Made by a program: the position numbers and the translations under genes. Below the pieces are notes generated by a model, which was not told the DNA's origin, did no database searches, and worked only from the letters and a program-made list of their open reading frames with translations. This document shows positions 45,901 to 55,400 of a stretch of 64,000 bases of DNA, in pieces. The stretch is from Zhongshania aliphaticivorans. Its GTDB lineage: Bacteria > Pseudomonadota > Gammaproteobacteria > Pseudomonadales > Spongiibacteraceae. Location: assembly GCF_902705875.1 (NCBI RefSeq), contig NZ_CACSIK010000002.1:231121-295120 (forward strand). Reading direction: 5' to 3'. Position 1 is the first letter of the stretch; the number at the start of each line of letters is the position of its first letter.

Positions 45901-47052
45901 TTAAACCACGGTTAAATGTAAAAAGGATGTTGAAAAGCGGCCACTTTCGGGGATGTAACACAAGATGTTTTGGCCCGCTTTTAGCTTGCCAGAACGAAAT
46001 AACTCTTCAAGCATAATGTATATCGAGGCGGCGCCGGTATTGCCTTTTGTTGCTAGATTGGTAAACCAGCGCGACATAGGTATGTCAAAGTCTACCGATT
46101 TTAAGCCGGCAAGGAGTTTTTTGCGGAAAAAAGCTGATGAATAGTGAGGGACAAACCAATCAATGCTATCTGGCTTTAATGAGTATTTGTCTTGTAGCTC
46201 TAAAAGTGGCTTTTTGACGGTGTATTCAATGATATTGTCGTTTAGTAATTTAACGTCTTGCTTCACCGCCATTATGGAATTTTCGGCGCATTGTTGCGGG
46301 CTAAAACTTTGCCAGCCTGTTAGTGTGCCATCTTCATTTTTAACCGCGCCAGCGTACATGCAAGACTCAACTTCTCCTGCATAAGAAATAATATCCAGCC
46401 AATTTATGCGTAGCGATAGGCCTTGGCTTGCAGGTTGGTTGCGAAGCAGCATTGCCCCGGCGCCATCAGATAGCATCCAGCGAAGAAAGTCTTTTTCAAA
46501 CGCTAGCTCGGGCTGCTTTTCTAGATTATCGACATTGGCCTCTATTTCATGGCTAAAATTATCCGCTTTCATACTGGCTGAGGATAAGTCTGAGCCTGTG
46601 GCGATAGCGTTTTGGTGTACGCCTGAGAGTACACCCATATAGGCATACTTCAGCGCGGTGATGCCGCTAAGACAAACCCCTGATGTAGCGATGACCTCGC
46701 AGCGGCGGAGTTTTAGTTGGCCCTGAACCATCACCGCGTGATTGGGCATTAATTGGTCCGGTATTGATGTTCCGCAGCTCAGGCAATTGAGCTCATCTAA
46801 GGTCCATTGCGGGTTAGTAATCGCGTCAATAGCTTTGGCCGTCATGTCAGCGTTGCTGTAATTATGGGCTAATGTTTCTGGGTCTATGGCATAGTGACGA
46901 CTACGAATACCATTGGCGCGTAATACTAAACGACGTGCACGAGAGGTTCGATTTCCGACCTGTCCTAGAATACGTTCCATTTGATCATTTGTGACAGGAG
47001 GGTTGGGAAGAAAAGCGGAAATATCGGTGATATAAACAGCATTATCACTCAT
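45901..47052 (-). CDS. darB: DarB-like KAS III ketosynthase
   Basis: A 383-residue KAS III-family enzyme. The triad is Cys127 (ATSGVCLSGITAL), His303 (VPHYSSAFF) and Asn338 (TKGNTGAAS). DarB enzymes join two 3-oxoacyl-type precursors and close the ring to give 2,5-dialkyl-1,3-cyclohexanediones; the downstream aromatase gives resorcinols. The assignment rests on the family type together with the adjacent darA-like gene. The gene is 23 bases after darA and is followed by the small HTH-like gene. Confidence 0.82.
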   Translation of the reverse strand: MSDNAVYITDISAFLPNPPVTNDQMERILGQVGNRTSRARRLVLRANGIRSRHYAIDPETLAHNYSNADMTAKAIDAITNPQWTLDELNCLSCGTSIPDQLMPNHAVMVQGQLKLRRCEVIATSGVCLSGITALKYAYMGVLSGVHQNAIATGSDLSSASMKADNFSHEIEANVDNLEKQPELAFEKDFLRWMLSDGAGAMLLRNQPASQGLSLRINWLDIISYAGEVESCMYAGAVKNEDGTLTGWQSFSPQQCAENSIMAVKQDVKLLNDNIIEYTVKKPLLELQDKYSLKPDSIDWFVPHYSSAFFRKKLLAGLKSVDFDIPMSRWFTNLATKGNTGAASIYIMLEELFRSGKLKAGQNILCYIPESGRFSTSFLHLTVV

Positions 47053-47075
47053 AACTTAGGGGTCCATTTAATAAA

Positions 47076-48002
47076 TTATTCGCCTGATGGGGCCGCAAAA
47101 TACTGGCGCTGGGCAGCGATGCGTTTTTTCATCAAAGGCGCTAACAGTGTCTTGAAAATAGCGGTTACAGGCACGACGGTTAGGATTAAAGTAATTAAAA
47201 ATAAAATATAAAGGACGAGCACAGCACGGCGAAGTAGTGTGCCGGGTTTACCTAGTGAACGTAGCAATGCACCCCATAAACGAAAGCTGCGAATGGCGAT
47301 TCGCTCAGAGGCTATCAGTCGTTCGTTAATAGTAACCGCGCCTAAGTTTTGCAATAAAGGGGCGTTGTCATTACTTGCTCTAACGGGGAGTTGTTGAGCG
47401 ATGGCTTCGCCAAAGCGTGATGCTGCCTTTATGGCTTTGGCATCGACGCCTGCTGCGGGAATAAGTCCGTTTAAAAAAGGGCCTTTTTTGCCGGTTAATA
47501 CCCATAGTGGTGTAGAGATGAATGTGGCGGCACTGTGGGATGGGTCGGTGAGTACAATATTGTCAATCAAACGAGCACTGAGAAGTGTTAGGTGCCGCTT
47601 TACTTTTTCCTGCGCCATTAACCACATATTACGACAAGCGATGACAGTGATAACAGGGGTGTTGTGCAGTAATTGTTTGGCCGCAGTCGATTGCAGGAAA
47701 GCTGTAATCGGTTGTGCTGGTGATAAAAACCATACTGTATAGGCTAGAATAACTAGGTCAAAGGGTTTCTCTGTCGCAGTGGATAGTGGTGCAATAGGTT
47801 GAGGCTTATCGTGGACAGTTTCTGGAAAATGGTCAAAAAAAGATAAAAAAGGCCAGGGGAAAGGGTAGGGTTTAATCGGCTGCAAGCACTCAAATACTAC
47901 TTCAATATCAGCAGCTTTTTGTAAGGGCTCGGTGATTGAGTTAATCACATTGGTGAGCTGGCCCGATTGGGAGTAATAAATTACAAGTATCCGTTTGTTC
48001 AC
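47076..48002 (-). CDS. darA: DarA-like protein (dialkylresorcinol pathway aromatase type)
   Basis: A 308-residue protein whose N-terminus, ILVIYYSQSGQLTNVINSI, is a flavodoxin-like phosphate-binding loop. The middle carries LAYTVWFLSPAQPITAF and a variable region, and there is a membrane segment near residues 258-282 (LLRRAVLVLYILFLITLILT) with a basic tail after it. DarA proteins of flexirubin and dialkylresorcinol loci have this layout and are reported to aromatise the DarB cyclohexanedione. The C-terminal helix suggests attachment to the inner face of the membrane, near the product's hydrophobic site. A BLAST check against DarA would settle it. Confidence 0.8.
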   Translation of the reverse strand: MNKRILVIYYSQSGQLTNVINSITEPLQKAADIEVVFECLQPIKPYPFPWPFLSFFDHFPETVHDKPQPIAPLSTATEKPFDLVILAYTVWFLSPAQPITAFLQSTAAKQLLHNTPVITVIACRNMWLMAQEKVKRHLTLLSARLIDNIVLTDPSHSAATFISTPLWVLTGKKGPFLNGLIPAAGVDAKAIKAASRFGEAIAQQLPVRASNDNAPLLQNLGAVTINERLIASERIAIRSFRLWGALLRSLGKPGTLLRRAVLVLYILFLITLILTVVPVTAIFKTLLAPLMKKRIAAQRQYFAAPSGE

Positions 48003-48062
48003 AGTCAGTGCGACCCTTCCTGATCTTCAATCATCGATCGGCATTATTGCACAAGGGTCACG

Positions 48063-48413
48063 TTAAACTCTAGCGGGTTTGAGTTTTAGGTGGCCTTCAG
48101 CCATCAAGGTTGAGGGCGTGGCGGCCTCAATTGGCATAGGGGTGGGATCCTCTATCCAGCACTTAAAGCGTAAACCGTTGTTTTTAATGTCGTCAAAGCT
48201 CACGGTAAATGCTTGGTTTGCTTGCAGTGGGAGTAGAAGTTTTAGCTTTTTTATACCGCAGAGCTGCCAGTTGGGATACTTGTCGGCCAATTCATTGAAG
48301 AGAGTACTGAGAATAACAACAGCTGGGACAATGGGTCTATTAGGGAAGTGTCCTGGTAGCGCGGGGTGTTGGTCACTAATTCGGTGACTAGCAGCATTGT
48401 TGGTGACAGTCAT
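48063..48413 (-). CDS. ApeI/FabZ-like hotdog dehydratase
   Basis: A 116-residue hotdog protein with the motif HPALPGHFPNRPIVPAVVIL near residue 17, the ApeI/FabZ-type active-site strand. The remainder is a single hotdog fold (NWQLCGIKKLKLLLPLQANQ). It would dehydrate 3-hydroxyacyl-ACP to the enoyl form. The ATG at 48413 is chosen; an upstream ATG at 48485 adds 24 residues lacking family character. It starts the minus-strand group that includes darA and darB. Confidence 0.8.
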   Translation of the reverse strand: MTVTNNAASHRISDQHPALPGHFPNRPIVPAVVILSTLFNELADKYPNWQLCGIKKLKLLLPLQANQAFTVSFDDIKNNGLRFKCWIEDPTPMPIEAATPSTLMAEGHLKLKPARV

Positions 48414-48510
48414 AGGCGATATCCATTTAGCAGTGCTTGGTATTATAGATCGCTGTAACTCAGTGTTTCCATTACAATTCTGCATATTATCTCAAGGGGC
48501 GAATAGGGTT

Positions 48511-48954
48511 GTGGCCGAACAAGAAGTGATTGATGGTGAGCGGCTTGCAAGTTTATTGCCTCACAGTGGTGCCATGTGTTTATTAGACAAGGTGCTTTCA
48601 TGGGATGAGCGCATTATTCATTGCCGAGCTGAATCTCATCGCAACGCTAATAACCCATTGAGGGATCGAGGCATTTTACCAATACATGCCGGTATTGAGT
48701 ACGCAGCGCAAGCGATGGCGATACATGGTCGCTTATGCCAAGGTCAGGAGGGTGGGCTAAAGATAGGCTACCTAGTGGTGCTAACCGGTGTTGATTGGTA
48801 TTGTCCCAGGTTGGATGATTTACCAGAAGCATTAATGATCGCGGCCGAACGAGTAGTGGCGGCCAATAATGGGTTTAATTATCGCTTTAGTCTTACCCAT
48901 CAGAGCAAGGTGTTATTGGAGGGACAGGCTGTGGTAGCTCTAGAGGAAAACTAA
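48511..48954 (+). CDS. ApeP-like 3-hydroxyacyl-ACP dehydratase
   Basis: A 147-residue hotdog-fold protein. It carries the ApeP family signature LLPHSGAMCLLDKVLSWDER near residue 14, SHRNANNPLRDRG and GIEYAAQAMAIHG. In aryl-polyene systems ApeP and ApeI form a dehydratase pair; here the two genes are also adjacent, but divergent with overlapping 5' regions (48414-48510). The start is GTG 48511 with AAGGGG ahead of it. It lies alone, with the island starting about 210 bases downstream. Confidence 0.85.
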   Translation: MAEQEVIDGERLASLLPHSGAMCLLDKVLSWDERIIHCRAESHRNANNPLRDRGILPIHAGIEYAAQAMAIHGRLCQGQEGGLKIGYLVVLTGVDWYCPRLDDLPEALMIAAERVVAANNGFNYRFSLTHQSKVLLEGQAVVALEEN

Positions 48955-49110
48955 GTTCTCGATTTGGTGACCCTAAATTGTAGTATTTTGGGTCAGCGGT
49001 TTAGCTGATATACGCTGAAAGTGACTTGTAAAGTAAGTGATGTGACATCTACAGATTTTCATCAGCAGGAAACCTGTGATGAAAATCGATGTGTTACTGA
49101 ATTGTGCAGA

Positions 49111-49139
49111 TTGAGGAGCGAGACCCTCTCTGTTATAGT
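49111..49139 (+). promoter_or_regulatory. Strong sigma-70 promoter for tRNA-Arg
   Basis: TTGAGG (49111-49116), a 17-base spacer and TATAGT (49134-49139) make a near-consensus promoter. It is followed by a GC-rich discriminator (GTCGCGCTGCGCG) typical of stable-RNA genes under stringent control, 27 bases before the tRNA 5' end. The tRNA downstream is broken, so the promoter now faces into the island. Confidence 0.8.
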
Positions 49140-49166
49140 GTCGCGCTGCGCGAAGTACCCCCTTCC

Positions 49167-49208
49167 GCGCCCGTAGCTCAGCTGGATAGAGCGCCGCCCT
49201 CCGGAGGC
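49167..49208 (+). tRNA. tRNA-Arg(CCG), 5' half only
   Basis: The acceptor strand GCGCCCG, D arm (GCTC...GAGC), anticodon stem CCGCC and loop CTCCGGA with anticodon CCG (49201-49203) are all present. Homology ends after the third base of the 3' anticodon-stem strand: GGC is followed by AA where GG is needed to pair. No T arm or acceptor 3' strand follows. The break is next to the palindrome CCTCCGGAGG (49198-49207), so integration of the neighbouring element into the anticodon stem-loop is the simplest explanation. The next 234 bases hold no gene. Confidence 0.85.
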
Positions 49209-49442
49209 AACTCCTGCATTGAATACCCCGTCATCTTAATCGTATATTAGTAGTAACTAATTGTATTTTATAGCAATTAAATTATATCTAAGCGATGGCC
49301 ATTAAGGCCTTTTAAAGTATATTTTCTAAAATCTATTTATTATGGCGCAAAAGCTAAAGTTATTTTGTGTCATATATAACACGATTTGACACCTGCATTA
49401 AAATTCATCAATCTATGTTGCATGTAAATCGGCCTGAATGGA

Positions 49443-50054
49443 TTGCCTGTGTTGGATAATTCTGTGGAGGCGTACGGAGCCACTTTAGAGTTGCACGTAT
49501 CTAAGGATACGCATCTAAAATGTCACGCTAAGGCAAGAAAGGCTTGGCGAAGTTGGCGTGACTTAGAGCGGCAATTTGCGCCCTTTGGCGACATGCCCTT
49601 GACGTTGATTGAGCAGCTGCAGTTGGTGAACCCTATTCATGTCAGACGAAGTACCGATAAAAACAATCCAGAGGTCTTCGAGTTTTTTGGCGGATTTGCT
49701 TCAGTTGCGTTTGTCATGGATGGGCGTCTAGATAGGGCGCTGTTTTGTGTGCATAACAAGCCAACGACGAAAGTCGTTCAGGATACGGCTACGTCGTCGT
49801 TGTTGACCCCTTTGCTGTATAGCTTGCATCGAAAAGATGGGTTATCGAGTCTATATAAGTCAGTAAATACTTACTTCTCTAAGTCTGAGTTGAAGAGCCT
49901 ATTTCCCGGGGGTGGGTTATCGCTATCCCGCATGGCAAAGCTTGCGGGAGTGGGTATTTCTCAGTGTCGCGCTAAGCCTGCTAGTAAGGACAAAATTGAA
50001 GCGCAAGGCACAATATTACAGGCCATCTTTGATGAAAATGATCTCGATTATTGA
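49443..50054 (+). CDS. Small protein of recombinase module, HTH-like C-terminus
   Basis: A 203-residue protein that I do not recognise. Its C-terminal part GGLSLSRMAKLAGVGISQCR reads like a helix-turn-helix, so it may bind DNA. The start is uncertain: TTG 49443, GTG 49449 or GTG 49464 are all possible. Its stop overlaps the start of the next recombinase gene by 23 bases. It resembles the small member of multi-gene recombinase modules such as Tn554 tnpC or gamma-mobile-trio genes in position only. Confidence 0.6.
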   Translation: MPVLDNSVEAYGATLELHVSKDTHLKCHAKARKAWRSWRDLERQFAPFGDMPLTLIEQLQLVNPIHVRRSTDKNNPEVFEFFGGFASVAFVMDGRLDRALFCVHNKPTTKVVQDTATSSLLTPLLYSLHRKDGLSSLYKSVNTYFSKSELKSLFPGGGLSLSRMAKLAGVGISQCRAKPASKDKIEAQGTILQAIFDENDLDY

Positions 50055-52407
50055 AGCGGAGTTGGCAGTGCTAAAAAATGCCGACGGGATAAAAGCGAGC
50101 GCTCAGAAAGACATCCTGGCATATGGCGCAAGTTTGCTAGCTAGATTGGCTGGTGGGGAGTTTGGGCCGCCGCCGGAGGATGAGATTGTCAACGTACTTT
50201 CCGAGTATGAAGCTGATTCAGTTCCGTGTGCTGAAGTTCTTGTTGCTCACTACGAGAGTATAAGGCGCGCTAGAAATGTTGAGGCGTGTATCGTGTCTTG
50301 CATGCTCTGTGCACAGCCTTCGCATAATTCCATTTATTTAGAAAAGCATGAGCGGATTACGGCGTGGGCGTTCCTAGCATGTCTTGCTCTTGATAAGGCC
50401 GATAAGGAGGCGAACCAAGGTGTAATTGAAGAAGGCGCACGTCGAATCCGGCTGATGACGACGCAGAAATATCAGTGGATGTACCAGGAACTGCCAGATT
50501 TCGATAAGTCAATTGAGGATACTCATAAAGCACTTACTGAGCTGATGGCGGGTCTGAGCGATGAGCTCAAAAAGGTCGAGGCTAACTCGGTTGGGTGTGA
50601 GTCCGTGAGTGGCAATGTATTTACTGCAGTTGAGGGCGCTAACCAGCTCCCGGCAATACCAAGATCTAGAAAGCAGTCCATTGGGCATGTCTGCTCTCTA
50701 GTGAAGCATTACTATAAGACGTTATGGCTTGAAGAGGAGGGGAGCGAGCCGGGAGAGTCGATAGATGACCGTAGCACAGTTGTTTCAGTTTCGTCGGCTG
50801 CTGGGCTCGACGATGGCGGTGTCAAGTTTCGCGAATGGCTCGAAAAAGGAACGCAGGCGCATGGAGCAATAGCTGGAGCGGAATTCGACCGTGACCGGCC
50901 CATAGGGGCAAAATATGTCGAACCAAGCTTAAATCATCCCGATAGTATAAATCGGTCGCGGGCTTTAATTCACTATAGAGCTAGTGCGATGGTGAATAGG
51001 ATTGCGATGAGAAATATGGCTAATCCAAGTGATTGGGGTGTTCTTACGTGGTTCGAGGCCACGATATTTGCGCGCGCCGTCACCAATAAGTTAAATACAA
51101 GTAAGTCAGCGGTCCTCGGGTTATTTATGCTTTTGGCAGGGCGGTCAGCCGATAGGGTCAAATTGCTAATTCTGAATACTGGAGCGTCGAGCGCAAAGAC
51201 GCAAAATGACCAGATTCTTTTTAGTGACGATCGCGTTGCTGTGGCGTTTTCGTTGAACCTGCCCGCTCCTGTCGGTGCAGTTGTAGCGAAGTCGTTATTG
51301 ATGCAAGTAAAGAATACGCTTTTCCTGCGCCTGCCACACAGCTTACTGGAGCCGCTTCGGGATCTAACAACGATTTTACCTGAAGATTATGGTTCCGTTG
51401 AGAAGGACCTTAAGGGGTTAATAAAGGAGCTGAATGATCAATATGATCTACGGCTAACTATTCCCCGTCTGTGTGGCTTTTTGCGTAGCCAAATGAGGCG
51501 TCGGCTAGATGATCCGGCCGATGCATCGTTAATCTGCGGAGAAACGCCAGATCAGTGCCCCGCCTTATATTATTATGCTGTCGCGCCAGAGCGTGTTGTT
51601 AGTGAATATCGGGTGTGGGCTGATGAACTGATGGGCGCGGCCGGCATCGCCGGGATATATCCTTCTTGTATACCAAGTCAGGATCAATTAATTGGGAGTA
51701 ATACCCAATTTGATCCAAAATATATTAAGAGTTTGTATAAGCATTTGGCTAGAGCAGTAACCCTCCTCAATAATATCAAAACAAAGGACTATAAGTTATT
51801 TCATAATAAATACATGCTATATGTCTATGAAGTTCTTAGCTTGGCGGTCGGGTATCGGGCTGTTGTTAGTCCGCTAGAAAACATAAAGGACTTTGACCTT
51901 TTTCGGCGTCTACTTTGGATAAGCGATAAAGAAAGCCACAACGGATTGGCCGCTAGAATAGTGCCCTTACCGGAAACCGCGGTAGAAGTAATAGGAGCTG
52001 CTATACGCCACATCGAAAGATTGGCTCAGTATTTAAGGCCCTATGAGCCTGAGATAGCCGCATACTTGTCTTTGTCAGTCTCCGGGGATAACCCATTTTT
52101 GTCGATGTTTGATCGTAGAGGGAAATTGGTGCCCCTTCGTCCGTCAATATTGACTAAGGTACTAAAGGACGCGTGGCCGTTCGCATTAAATTGGCAGCGC
52201 CATTTCATGCGGACACATCTACGAGACAAAAATGTGCCAGGGGACCTAGTAAATGCTTGGATGGGCCACTCGGAGTTTGGAGAAGAGGCGTTAGGTCCGT
52301 GGAGCGGCCTAAGTATCGCTGACTTAAGGCGATTAGAGTTGGTAATTCAAGAAATTCTGTCTGAATTAGATATTGAGGTCATTGAAGGCTGGCAGCGGTA
52401 CAACTAG
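50032..52407 (+). CDS. Large tyrosine-recombinase-like protein lacking the nucleophile Tyr
   Basis: A 791-residue protein. The C-terminal 200 residues resemble a tyrosine recombinase: first Arg (Arg609, SLAVGYRAVVSP), Arg/Lys region RIVPLPETA, His724-x-x-Arg727 (RHFMRTHLR) and His746 (AWMGHSEFGEE). The usual Tyr 8-12 residues after that His is missing; the segment reads GEEALGPWSGLSIADLRR without Tyr. A longer frame starts at 49912 inside the previous gene but the ATG 50032 fits a normal overlap. Function as a recombinase partner rather than a stand-alone enzyme is inferred. Confidence 0.75.
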   Translation: MKMISIIEAELAVLKNADGIKASAQKDILAYGASLLARLAGGEFGPPPEDEIVNVLSEYEADSVPCAEVLVAHYESIRRARNVEACIVSCMLCAQPSHNSIYLEKHERITAWAFLACLALDKADKEANQGVIEEGARRIRLMTTQKYQWMYQELPDFDKSIEDTHKALTELMAGLSDELKKVEANSVGCESVSGNVFTAVEGANQLPAIPRSRKQSIGHVCSLVKHYYKTLWLEEEGSEPGESIDDRSTVVSVSSAAGLDDGGVKFREWLEKGTQAHGAIAGAEFDRDRPIGAKYVEPSLNHPDSINRSRALIHYRASAMVNRIAMRNMANPSDWGVLTWFEATIFARAVTNKLNTSKSAVLGLFMLLAGRSADRVKLLILNTGASSAKTQNDQILFSDDRVAVAFSLNLPAPVGAVVAKSLLMQVKNTLFLRLPHSLLEPLRDLTTILPEDYGSVEKDLKGLIKELNDQYDLRLTIPRLCGFLRSQMRRRLDDPADASLICGETPDQCPALYYYAVAPERVVSEYRVWADELMGAAGIAGIYPSCIPSQDQLIGSNTQFDPKYIKSLYKHLARAVTLLNNIKTKDYKLFHNKYMLYVYEVLSLAVGYRAVVSPLENIKDFDLFRRLLWISDKESHNGLAARIVPLPETAVEVIGAAIRHIERLAQYLRPYEPEIAAYLSLSVSGDNPFLSMFDRRGKLVPLRPSILTKVLKDAWPFALNWQRHFMRTHLRDKNVPGDLVNAWMGHSEFGEEALGPWSGLSIADLRRLELVIQEILSELDIEVIEGWQRYN

Positions 52408-52439
52408 TCGTTGATTAATAATCTAGGCGAGGAATTTCA

Positions 52440-55400
52440 GTGTCTAAGATAAGTGGTCGAGAAATTAGATCCGATAACCGGCAAAAGCGAAAGGCAGGTA
52501 TCAACCAAAAGGCAGACGAGTTAATTCTATCCACATTAAAGTCTCTGCTCTCATGTCCTGTTAACGAGCTACGCTACAAAGATGAGCTAGGTGAGCTTTT
52601 TGTATTAATCGATCAAAAGTTCTCTCTGATGGCCCATCGATCGCAAGCAAGAAATCACGTTATCCGACATGTTGAAGCTGGGAATCGTGATGGTAGGTGG
52701 TCTCTCCCTTTACCCAACCCGACTATAAAACTTAGAAGGCATGTACAGTCTAGAACCTTGATACGTCATCGTTATAGTGCTGAGGCCGTAAAAATCTCCA
52801 GTGCGCTCTTGTCGGCGGCTCGTAATCCAGTATTGTTCAGTAATCTCAATAGTGAGGAGCGTCTGCACTTAGTGTTACTTTCCGCAATATTTTTTGGTGG
52901 TCTAAATAATTCGAACGCGGTTCGGGGGCTCAGTCGCTTTCTGAGAGCCGGCGGTCGATCGGAAAAACTTTTGATTGACGGACAAGTTCAGCATTTCGTT
53001 TGTTTTACAATGACGAGTGACAGCATAGCTAACGCCTACGTTGATGGGAAACCTGAGTTGTGGCATCGATGGTATTGCGATCCAGTGAGCATGTGCATGA
53101 TGTCCGGGTTCGATAAATGTGCGAAAGAACGCCCTGTTGGTCCGGGTGTCGGTAATATCCTACGTAATATCAATAAACTATTAAAGAAATTGGATGTTCC
53201 CGCGTGGTCAATAACGTCACTCGACGAGATGGTAATGTCTGGTGCCGCCGTTTCTGAGCAAATAGATAATGTAGATATGAGTGTTGCGCTCGTTGGCGTG
53301 GCATGCGGTAAAACGTTGACGACGAGTATACCGCCCGAGGCTTGGCTAGTAGCTATGCAGGCGCAATACTTCGTTAAAGATACCTATAATATTGGCTGTT
53401 CAACTCTCAAGATTGGTCGGGAACGAAAGCGCCAGGAATTCATAAGTCGGAAAAACATTTCCAATGAATTATACCTGCTTTCATCTGTTGTAAAGTTAAC
53501 TGGCAAAAATTTAAAAAAAAGGACTGCGGCGCAAGCATTAAAAGGTCTTATGGCACTTGATGTTAATGAGTGGAGCGTTGCAGGCGAAGCGCTACGTGAC
53601 TGGTACGTACATCATTTAACAGAAAGGTCGAACAGTCTGTCTACCGTCAGTCGATATCATAGCGAAATAGCAAAATACTGGTTTGATGGCAGCGCTAATA
53701 ATGATTACTCAGATTTTGACTCTAATGATTGGGAAGATTTCTACGAAAGTATTCTTGAAAATTTTACTAAACCACTTAATCGAAGTTATAGGGCGGGAAG
53801 ATTGCAAGATCTTCATGATTTTGGTGCGAAGCACTTTGGATTCAGTCCAGCAATAGTTGATGCTGCTGGGAGTGGCAATAAGCCAGCAAAATATGTGCAT
53901 GCATCGTATATAAGCCATGAGTTGTATTTGTCTGTAAGGAAAGCACTTCAACGCACTGTTAATTTAAATCGGGATGAAAAGTTAAACATTGAGCTAATGG
54001 TTGTTCTTGCATATCGTCTAGGGCTGCGTATCAGCGAAATTTGTAAGTTACGGCTCTGTGATGTTGATGTCTCAGAGGAATGTTGGATATTTGTGCGAGA
54101 AAATATCTATGGCGATAACAAATCAAGTTCGAGCTTACGAAAAATTCCGGCGAGGGTGCTGATGTCGGGTAGTGAATGGAATATGTTCAAGGCTTACTTG
54201 GAAAAGCGTCGGTTGTATTCAGAGAGTTCTAAGGAGCTACTTTTTCATCCTGGTTTGGATAAATATAGCCCGTGGGATAAACGATTTGTATCAGACGTTG
54301 TTGGTGCCATTCTTAAAGATATTTCTGGACTTTCTGATCTTGTGTTTCACAGCTTTCGTCATACTGCGCTTTCAAATTTACAACTAGTCATCGAACGAGA
54401 GTGGGAGGTTGCTGCTGGATTTATGTGTATTCAACCTGATCAACTTAAAGCAATATACGCAGCTATTGTCGGAAGTGATAATGAGAATTTGCGGCGATAC
54501 TGGGCATTGGCTTGTTTCGCAGGGCATAATTCTCCGTCGATTACCTTTCAATGCTATTTTCATTTTTCTGACTTGTTAATTGGGTTGAAGCTTTCTAAAG
54601 CTAATCATAGCCTTACTAAAGATCAACTCGTTTCATTCGCAGGCTTGAGTAGAAATACGATTACAAGGAAGATGAAGAAATTTTCCGAAGATATAAATAA
54701 AATATCCTCGGATATAGCTATGCCAGTGAGTAATGTTGGATCTAATCTTGTTAATAATGAAATACAACCTACGCTAAATGAGCGTGCTAAGTATTATAGC
54801 CTGTCTACTGCCGCGATTAGCCATGATATGGTCTACAAAATACTTGAAGAGTACCAAAACGGAGTGTCAGAGGCTGTTCTCTCGCACAAATATGGACTGG
54901 GCGAAGAACAATTAAGTCGTTGGATTGGTAATGGAAGATTGTTGGCTGATATTAAAACCCGTAAAGGTAAGCCCCGACTTATTTCTAAAGAACGAGCAAG
55001 CACACCGAGAAGTAATGCCGCAATACTTCCCTCTCGCCTAACGTCAAAATCTGAAATGGAGGATGCAAAATATGTAATTGAGCTACTACGTAAAGAATTT
55101 GTCAGTGATAAGAAAAGCTACTTAGCATTGATTGATTTTTACTTGCGTCATGTGAACACATCAAACTCAGGCATAAACATAACGAAGCCGAGGGCGTTAT
55201 TGAGATTCGTTAGACGTCTTGATACGGCCAACATAATTCCCTTGAGTCGGTGGGCTGTCACAATAAATTGCCCAGCACTAGCTGAATTGACGGATGGCTG
55301 GGATGAAGTCCAAAGATTGCCAGTGAAGTCAATATCCATAAATCCTATTGCGGCTACTCTTACAACTTCGTATCTACGATTAACACATCCTGATGAAGAT

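Noticed and set aside
49912..50031. Extended N-terminus for the 791-residue recombinase
   Set aside because: The extra 40 residues overlap the preceding gene in another frame and begin without a ribosome-binding site; the ATG at 50032 gives a normal overlap.
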